Assembly (NCBI GenBank): GCA_964540755.1
Contig: CAZIOB010000045.1
Span: forward strand, 115,755 to 179,754
DNA length: 64,000 bases
From: JAAYJR01 sp964540755
Lineage (GTDB): Bacteria > Bacteroidota > Bacteroidia > Bacteroidales > Prolixibacteraceae
Direction: 5' to 3'
Of the stretch, positions 59,308-64,000 are shown in pieces; the first letter of the stretch is position 1, and each line of letters begins with the position of its first letter. The position numbers and the translations under genes were made by a program. The notes below the pieces were generated by a model. The model was not told the DNA's origin, searched no databases, and saw only the letters and a program-made list of their open reading frames with translations.

Positions 59308-60603
59308 TTGAAATATTCAGAAACACTGGATTATCTGTACTCCCGGCTTCCCATGTTTCAGAGAACCGGTCCTGCTGCATATAAAGACAGTCTTGATAAT
59401 ATCCGGAGCCTCGATGATTATTATGGTAATCCCCACCGGCGTTTTAAGACTGTACATGTGGCTGGCACAAACGGGAAAGGATCTCTTTCCCACATGCTTG
59501 CGTCTATTCTGCAGATGGCCGGATATAAAACCGGACTATATACCTCCCCCCACCTTAAAGATTTCAGAGAGAGGATAAAGATCAACGGACGAATGATCTC
59601 GCGTTCCATGGTGAACAGGTGGGTGAAAAGATTCATGGAGGCAGGTGAACTTGAAGAGATAAGTCCTTCCTTTTTTGAGCTTACTGTTGCATTGGCCTTC
59701 GATTATTTTGCAGGTAACAATGTTGACATAGCTGTTATCGAGGTCGGACTCGGCGGCAGACTTGATTCTACAAATATTATTACACCGGAAGTAAGCGTTA
59801 TAACAAATATCGGACTTGACCATACTTACCTTTTGGGAAATTCCTTAAAAAGTATTGCTGTTGAAAAGGCGGGTATCATAAAGCCTGGTGTTCCGGTGGT
59901 AATAGGTACATTTCAGTCCGGTACCGAAAAGGTTTATAAAAAAATAAGCGGATCAAATCAGGCTCCTCTTTATTTTGCAGACCGGATATATAAGGTAACT
60001 TATTCAAGGGCAGGCATAAACGATAACCAGGTTTTTTTTGTTGAGGATAAAAGCAGTGACAGGCATTTTGACATTGAAGTTGACCTGGGAGGAAGATATC
60101 AGCAAAAAAATTTGCCGGCAGTTTTAAAGGTAATTGATATATTGAAGGAAAAAGGCTGGAATATAACAGGGAAAAATGTCGTTGAGGGACTTGCACATGC
60201 CAAAGAATTGACCGGATTGCGAGGACGTTGGGAATTACTTGGTAAAGACCCGCTGATAATTGCAGATACCGGCCACAACGCAGAAGGTATTTCAGAGGTG
60301 ATAAAGCAGATCGGACAAATGTCATATGAAAATTTACATATTGTATTTGGGATGGTCAGCGATAAAGATCCGATGCAAATTTTAAGATTGTTACCACGGG
60401 AAGCCTGTTATTACTTCACAAAAGCCGGAATTCCACGGGCTTTGGATGAGAATGTGCTGGCTAATTATGCTATTGTGGCAGGATTAAAAGGAAAGCCATA
60501 TGCTTCAGTGAGGGAGGCTTTCAGTTCTGCCATTGCTAATGCCGGTAAAAATGACCTTATTTTTGTCGGGGGCAGCACTTTTATAGTAGCGGAAGTTTTG
60601 TGA
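59308..60603 (+). CDS. folC: folylpolyglutamate/dihydrofolate synthase
   Basis: Adds glutamate to folates, or glutamate to dihydropteroate in the bifunctional form. The 431-residue reading frame begins with TTG at 59308 (Met-Lys-Tyr-Ser-Glu); no in-frame ATG lies nearby and stops close upstream. Mur ligase-type motifs: VAGTNGKGSLSHML (P-loop 51-64), VIEVGLGGRLDSTN and IITPEVSVITNIGLDHTYLLG. A C-terminal glutamate ligase domain follows (LADTGHN-like IADTGHNAEGI). A TAAATTTG box lies at 59233-59240 upstream. Confidence 0.92.
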   Translation: MKYSETLDYLYSRLPMFQRTGPAAYKDSLDNIRSLDDYYGNPHRRFKTVHVAGTNGKGSLSHMLASILQMAGYKTGLYTSPHLKDFRERIKINGRMISRSMVNRWVKRFMEAGELEEISPSFFELTVALAFDYFAGNNVDIAVIEVGLGGRLDSTNIITPEVSVITNIGLDHTYLLGNSLKSIAVEKAGIIKPGVPVVIGTFQSGTEKVYKKISGSNQAPLYFADRIYKVTYSRAGINDNQVFFVEDKSSDRHFDIEVDLGGRYQQKNLPAVLKVIDILKEKGWNITGKNVVEGLAHAKELTGLRGRWELLGKDPLIIADTGHNAEGISEVIKQIGQMSYENLHIVFGMVSDKDPMQILRLLPREACYYFTKAGIPRALDENVLANYAIVAGLKGKPYASVREAFSSAIANAGKNDLIFVGGSTFIVAEVL

Positions 60604-60662
60604 ACAGTATATTTCCGGATTTCTGGTATCATGTCACGTCTGAAATGACATATCGGATGAGA

Positions 60663-62909
60663 TTATTTTGGTTGTACTAATCTGCTGAGCCAGTCGAGAA
60701 ATATTGTATGCTGTTCCGACTGGAACCTTTGGATGTCGTCAGGATATATGTCCCGGAGTCCCGATTTCCCCATCCACGAGCTGCGAACTTCATTGATGCA
60801 GTTTCTCACTTCTTCAACCGGATGATAGCGGTCGCGTTGCTGGGCAACTACAAGGCAGGGGCGTGGTGCAATGAGTCGCAGCAGATCATCATAATCATAA
60901 GGAATATTGCCTTCCCTGTTTTCGAATAGTTCAAGTTTCGGTATAAGTCCGTGCCAATTCCAGAAGCGTGCTAGTCCGCCTGTCTCTTTTTTATAATTGT
61001 TGCAGGTACGCAGGGGAGAAAAACCACTGAAACATGCCACACCTGTGATGCGTTTATCCAGTGCTGCTGCATGCAGTCCGACCATTCCCCCCAATGAATA
61101 TCCTAAAACGAAGATATTATTCTTATCAATAAAGGGCATAGTTCCATCAGCCTCACCTTTTTCTTCCGTAATAAAATCCACTGCAGACCTGACATCATGG
61201 ATCATTCTTCCCAACCGTGACCAGTGCGGGTATTTTTCATAAAAGCCGGCTCCTTCATGCAGTCGCAGTCCGAAGCCGCATTGATCAAAGGCCAGCACAA
61301 TGTATCCGGCTTGCGCAAGACGGTGGTAAACAGTAGTTCCCTGAACCCCGTAACCTTCGTTATAACCGCTGTGATAAGAAAAAGGATGCAGCCATATGAT
61401 TACAGGCCGGGGATTATTATCATCTTTTGAATAGTATATATTCCCGCGCACGTTTTCTCCGAAACTTACGGGGAGCCTGTCAACTCCTTTTATGGCCCAA
61501 CGGTCATGGGTCATTAATTCAGATTCTTCTTTAGTGAGAAAAGTATATTCACCGCTCCACTCAATTTTTTGGGGTTTTTCTCCCAACATCCATGCAATAT
61601 TCAGGATAATTGAATCACGATTAGAAAATTCAGTGGCAGGAGAGGGGATATTCCGATCACCGTATTTTTGTTTTTGGCTTCTGTTATTTATTTTACAATG
61701 ATGCAGGAGCCTTTCAGGAAAATCTTCAATAGATGCTGTTCCTCTGCCAAATGAAAAATCGAACCAGTCTATATTTTGTTTACGATGTTCTTCAGTTATT
61801 GGATTATGGCCTCCCTGCCGGTAAAGAATACGCAAATTACCGGGGTGCCCGAGAAATTTGTAAACTGTCTGTCCTTCCAGGTATGCACGTTCCACCGCAA
61901 AGGTGGGCTCGCAACCATCGTTGTATGCAGTATGTATCAATACATGGCGGGGTGCAATAAGAGCGTACCAGCCATGAGCATCTATTGGCAATTCATGTTC
62001 CCTTCCCGTGTAATTACGAAGAGATGGAAGAAACCACTGATCCGGAAAGTCTTCGGGAGCCTCTGCAAAAGTATTGCGGGAGGTGAATCTGTAGGGACAG
62101 GAACCGGGAGAACCGGGACTCCTTGCCACGACAGAAGTTATCCGTTCATCAATTGCAGCTGCAATAAGTGATTGTTTCCCGTATCGTGAATGGCCTATTA
62201 TGCAAATCTGGTCAGTTTTTAACGGGTATCCGGAGTCGGGATCCAGAAGAAAATCGAGAGCTCTTCCGGCCAGCCATGCTTTTGTAATGATCTCTGTCCA
62301 TGTAGCTTCCGGATATTCGTCATTAAAAATTTGCCAGATACTTTCATACCCTGGATAACCGGCTTCCTGCTGATGGCTGTCAACTCCCGGATACAGGCAG
62401 ACCGCATAACCACGTTTAAGAGCAAGATCTGCCCAGGGGATCTGGTAATAACGCGGGGCTGTCAGGAGTAAAGGAAATGGCCCGGATCCTTTTGGCAGCC
62501 AGAGCCATATTTCAAATGACCTGCGGTTTGGAGTTCCCAGGGTAATACGTACCCGTTGCCTCTTGCTTCCATCTTCCGGCTTTTGTATTTCCAGGATCTC
62601 CGTATTGATCAGCTCCGGTATTTTTTCAGGCAGTGTACCGGTAAAGTAATTCATGAGGAGTTTGCGAATCTCTTCCTTTCTCTCTTCCCATTGCCGGTTT
62701 GTTTTAACTTTTTGTCCGTCGATAAATTCAAGAAGAGGAGGAAGGTCAGCCTGTGGTTGAAAATTTGATTGTCCGGTAAAAACTGCAACATATTTTTTAT
62801 CAAGGGTATTATTAGTCAGGCCAGCTGATTTTGCCTGAGTGAAGAGAGATACTGATAACAATATGTAGATGAATTTAATTTGTATTTTGTAACTATTGTA
62901 AATTATCAT
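60663..62909 (-). CDS. double alpha/beta-hydrolase, CE15-like esterase fused to a second hydrolase
   Basis: A 748-residue secreted protein from ATG 62909 (signal peptide MIIYNSYKIQIKFIYILLSV, cleavage near AKS). The first half resembles glucuronoyl esterases (CE15): GHSRYGKQSLIAAAIDERI, whose Ser lies near residue 241, then VVARSPGSPGS and QGGHNPITEEH as the His region. The second half is a dienelactone-hydrolase-like fold with FVLGYSLGGMVGLHAAALD and a late FQSEQHTIFLDWL. Such a fusion is unusual, and the likely substrate is a plant cell-wall polysaccharide ester. No SusCD pair is adjacent. Extending the start 30 nt upstream is possible but would place charged residues before the signal. Confidence 0.78.
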   Translation of the reverse strand: MIIYNSYKIQIKFIYILLSVSLFTQAKSAGLTNNTLDKKYVAVFTGQSNFQPQADLPPLLEFIDGQKVKTNRQWEERKEEIRKLLMNYFTGTLPEKIPELINTEILEIQKPEDGSKRQRVRITLGTPNRRSFEIWLWLPKGSGPFPLLLTAPRYYQIPWADLALKRGYAVCLYPGVDSHQQEAGYPGYESIWQIFNDEYPEATWTEIITKAWLAGRALDFLLDPDSGYPLKTDQICIIGHSRYGKQSLIAAAIDERITSVVARSPGSPGSCPYRFTSRNTFAEAPEDFPDQWFLPSLRNYTGREHELPIDAHGWYALIAPRHVLIHTAYNDGCEPTFAVERAYLEGQTVYKFLGHPGNLRILYRQGGHNPITEEHRKQNIDWFDFSFGRGTASIEDFPERLLHHCKINNRSQKQKYGDRNIPSPATEFSNRDSIILNIAWMLGEKPQKIEWSGEYTFLTKEESELMTHDRWAIKGVDRLPVSFGENVRGNIYYSKDDNNPRPVIIWLHPFSYHSGYNEGYGVQGTTVYHRLAQAGYIVLAFDQCGFGLRLHEGAGFYEKYPHWSRLGRMIHDVRSAVDFITEEKGEADGTMPFIDKNNIFVLGYSLGGMVGLHAAALDKRITGVACFSGFSPLRTCNNYKKETGGLARFWNWHGLIPKLELFENREGNIPYDYDDLLRLIAPRPCLVVAQQRDRYHPVEEVRNCINEVRSSWMGKSGLRDIYPDDIQRFQSEQHTIFLDWLSRLVQPK

Positions 62910-63243
62910 TTTGATATCTGTATAATTTGGGAAAATCACTGAAATTTCAATGTAATTACTTTTTTTAATGAAATTTTTATTTTTATCCGGCCAATCATAT
63001 TTTTTATCTTATTTAATTCTTCAAGCTAATTCATCCGGAATCTTAATCTTTGGTTTCTCAATCTAAAGTCATTGAGTATTATTTACCGTAGTCTATACAA
63101 AATCTATTTTTAGCAAACTGCAATCATTATGTGTACTTTGCTACATTAAAATCTGTACTAAAATAAAAAAAGTTTTCGTTAAAGATTGGATATTTTAGCA
63201 CTTTTACCGGTTGATTAAAATAATATTAACCTAAAAATCTAAA
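62910..63243. other. AT-rich intergenic region, no gene found
   Basis: 334 nt without a reading frame, repeat copy or stable structure that I can support. It contains scattered T-rich stretches. It lies between the hydrolase gene and the possible small frame before the tRNA. Confidence 0.4.
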
Positions 63244-63402
63244 ATGAAAATCTATTACAGCTCTACATTGCATGCCACTATTGGAAATGCTCATTTTGAG
63301 GGCAAGCGTAACTCAGGCAGCAGACTTTATAGAGGGGCACTAATTATAGTAATTGTTTCGTATGAAATAGCGGGAGTATTTAGTTTGAAACTGGTTTTGT
63401 GA
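63244..63402 (+). CDS. possible small protein or gene remnant
   Basis: A 52-codon frame starting MKIYYSSTLHATIGNAHFEG, with a hydrophobic stretch ALIIVIVSYEIAGVFSLKLV near its end. The ATG is preceded by an A-rich ACCTAAAAATCTAAA, as seen upstream of many Bacteroidota start codons. It resembles no family I know, and lies between the hydrolase and tRNA-Val. It may be a truncated gene, or not coding at all. Confidence 0.25.
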   Translation: MKIYYSSTLHATIGNAHFEGKRNSGSRLYRGALIIVIVSYEIAGVFSLKLVL

Positions 63403-63418
63403 ATTTCAGCAAATAATT

Positions 63419-63449
63419 TTTGCAGAACTGAAAATACGTTTTATATTTG
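63419..63449 (+). promoter_or_regulatory. promoter of tRNA-Val
   Basis: TTTG at 63419-63422, 19-nt spacer and TATATTTG at 63442-63449, an exact match to TTTG-N19-TAnnTTTG. The tRNA starts 21 nt after the box. Confidence 0.7.
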
Positions 63450-63469
63450 CACCGCTTTTTGAAACAAAA

Positions 63470-63544
63470 GGGAGCATAGCTCAGCTGGTTCAGAGCACCT
63501 GCCTTACAAGCAGGGGGTCACTGGTTCGAATCCAGTTGTTCCCA
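63470..63544 (+). tRNA. tRNA-Val, anticodon TAC
   Basis: A full cloverleaf of 75 nt: acceptor stem GGGAGCA pairing with TGTTCCC (one G-U), D-arm GCTCAGCTGGTTCAGAGC, anticodon arm CTGCC-TTACAAG-CAG with anticodon TAC, T-arm with GGTTCGAATCC, discriminator A. No CCA end is encoded (CAAAG follows). The integrase 151 nt downstream suggests that this gene's 3' part was an integration target. Confidence 0.95.
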
Positions 63545-63563
63545 CAAAGTCTAAAACTCTCGT

Positions 63564-63598
63564 AAACCCTGTTAAACATGAAGCTTGACAGGGTTTTT
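63564..63598 (+). terminator. rho-independent terminator after tRNA-Val
   Basis: AAACCCTGT at 63564-63572 and ACAGGGTTT at 63588-63596 pair over a 15-nt loop, followed by further T. It ends the tRNA transcript 20 nt after the gene. Confidence 0.85.
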
Positions 63599-63631
63599 AA
63601 TTATCCTATTTTAAAATGTATGTTTCCGATA

Positions 63632-63665
63632 TTTGTCGTTTTTATCCGATTTTTTCCTATATTTG
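63632..63665 (+). promoter_or_regulatory. putative promoter of the recombinase gene
   Basis: TTTG at 63632-63635, 22-nt spacer, TATATTTG at 63658-63665 (exact TAnnTTTG). The ATG lies 29 nt after the box. The direct repeat ATAGTTCAAAA x2 at 63675-63695, just before the ATG, may be a protein-binding site. The two near-identical blocks TTCCGATATTTGT (63623) and TTCCTATATTTGT (63654) may be arm-type sites. Confidence 0.45.
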
Positions 63666-63694
63666 TTGAAAAAATAGTTCAAAAATAGTTCAAA

Positions 63695-64000
63695 ATGTCA
63701 ACTGTAAATATTATTTTATGGGATTACCATGAATCCCAGGATGGCAAATATCCGGTAACTTTTGTTATCAGGAATAAAGGAACGAATGCTAAACTTCAAG
63801 CGGGTGTAAAAATAGAAAAAAAATTCTGGAATAAAACAAAATGGATTAAGAAAGGCGCCCCGGGAATCTTAGATCATCAGTTCACAAATGCTCAACTTCA
63901 ACAAAAGCTTGCTGACATCCAGACGTTCATAACAAACCTGACACATTCCGGCGAAATATATGATATGAGCGCAGCACAGATAAAACAACGGTATATAGCT
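63695..64000 (+). CDS. tyrosine recombinase (integrase), 5' part
   Basis: 102 codons from ATG 63695 to the window end: MSTVNIILWDYHESQDGKYP, VTFVIRNKGTNAKLQAGVKI and KKFWNKTKWIKKG, the N-terminal arm-DNA-binding domain of Bacteroidota integrases, followed by the start of the SAM-like core-binding domain (AQLQQKLADIQTFIT). The catalytic domain is beyond the edge. Its place directly after tRNA-Val fits an integrative element entering from the right. Confidence 0.85.
   Translation, partial: MSTVNIILWDYHESQDGKYPVTFVIRNKGTNAKLQAGVKIEKKFWNKTKWIKKGAPGILDHQFTNAQLQQKLADIQTFITNLTHSGEIYDMSAAQIKQRYIA

Noticed and set aside
59308..59310. Frameshift or truncation at the 5' end of folC
   Set aside because: The frame starts at TTG and contains the full N-terminal domain before the P-loop, so an alternative start explains it.

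Overview
The window is a chromosomal segment of a Bacteroidota bacterium, most likely of the Bacteroidales/Marinilabiliales kind. The evidence is AT-rich DNA, TonB-dependent receptor and YwqK/MORN proteins, a secreted subtilase with a type IX secretion C-terminal tail, a PurF relative with an eight-residue leader before its catalytic Cys, and several upstream regions with the Bacteroidota promoter pattern TTTG-N19-TAnnTTTG instead of E. coli-like boxes. Most genes are housekeeping. The last ~500 bases enter an integrative element next to a tRNA-Val.

Layout. 1-4.1 kb: aroB (cut by the left edge), divergent from a small membrane protein, dprA and a DEAD-box helicase. 4.1-8.7 kb: bile-acid:Na symporter, alkaline phosphatase, AlbA_2-domain protein, acetyltransferase, yjjX and a NifX-like protein. 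8.9-13.6 kb: miaB, then yebC, a SPOR protein and a purF-like gene. 13.7-24.4 kb: a cell-envelope and cofactor cluster (rsfS, ftsH, DUF2007, cdsA, psd, pssA; birA, SRPBCC, pyrE, NUDIX, thioredoxin-like protein, coaD) ending in a transporter fragment. 24.6-33.5 kb: metallophosphoesterase, beta-propeller lipoprotein, a CotH / DUF4956 / VTC operon and two glycosyltransferases. 33.7-42.5 kb: CoA-disulfide-reductase-like flavoprotein, DUF4405 membrane protein, LysM glucosaminidase, RluA, panB, an unknown secreted protein and a DUF5009 acyltransferase. 42.8-50.7 kb: dnaK, MORN protein, subtilase, xseA-xseB and a chorismatase-like protein. 50.7-62.9 kb: TonB receptor behind a TPP riboswitch, thioesterase, glycosyltransferase, inositol monophosphatase, mtaB, PhoH, folC and a double alpha/beta-hydrolase esterase. 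63.2-64 kb: tRNA-Val, terminator and the start of a tyrosine recombinase.

The feature that ordinary annotation would miss is a family of eight dispersed intergenic repeats of about 95-100 bp, with two hairpins each. They sit at 8647, 15153, 16387, 19098, 23849, 26691, 36833 and 46032. Six have the same end facing a gene start. In three (8647, 26691, 46032) that end supplies the ATG of the neighbouring gene, and several copies hold a TAnnTTTG-like box about 25 nt before that ATG. I read it as a non-autonomous element that may act as a portable promoter/leader. Other points of note are the three-gene CotH-DUF4956-VTC locus, in which the CotH protein carries a beta-helix tail; the riboswitch that predicts a thiamine-type substrate for the TonB receptor; and the tRNA-Val integration junction.

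All calls come from reading the sequence and recalling family motifs; no database or folding program was run.
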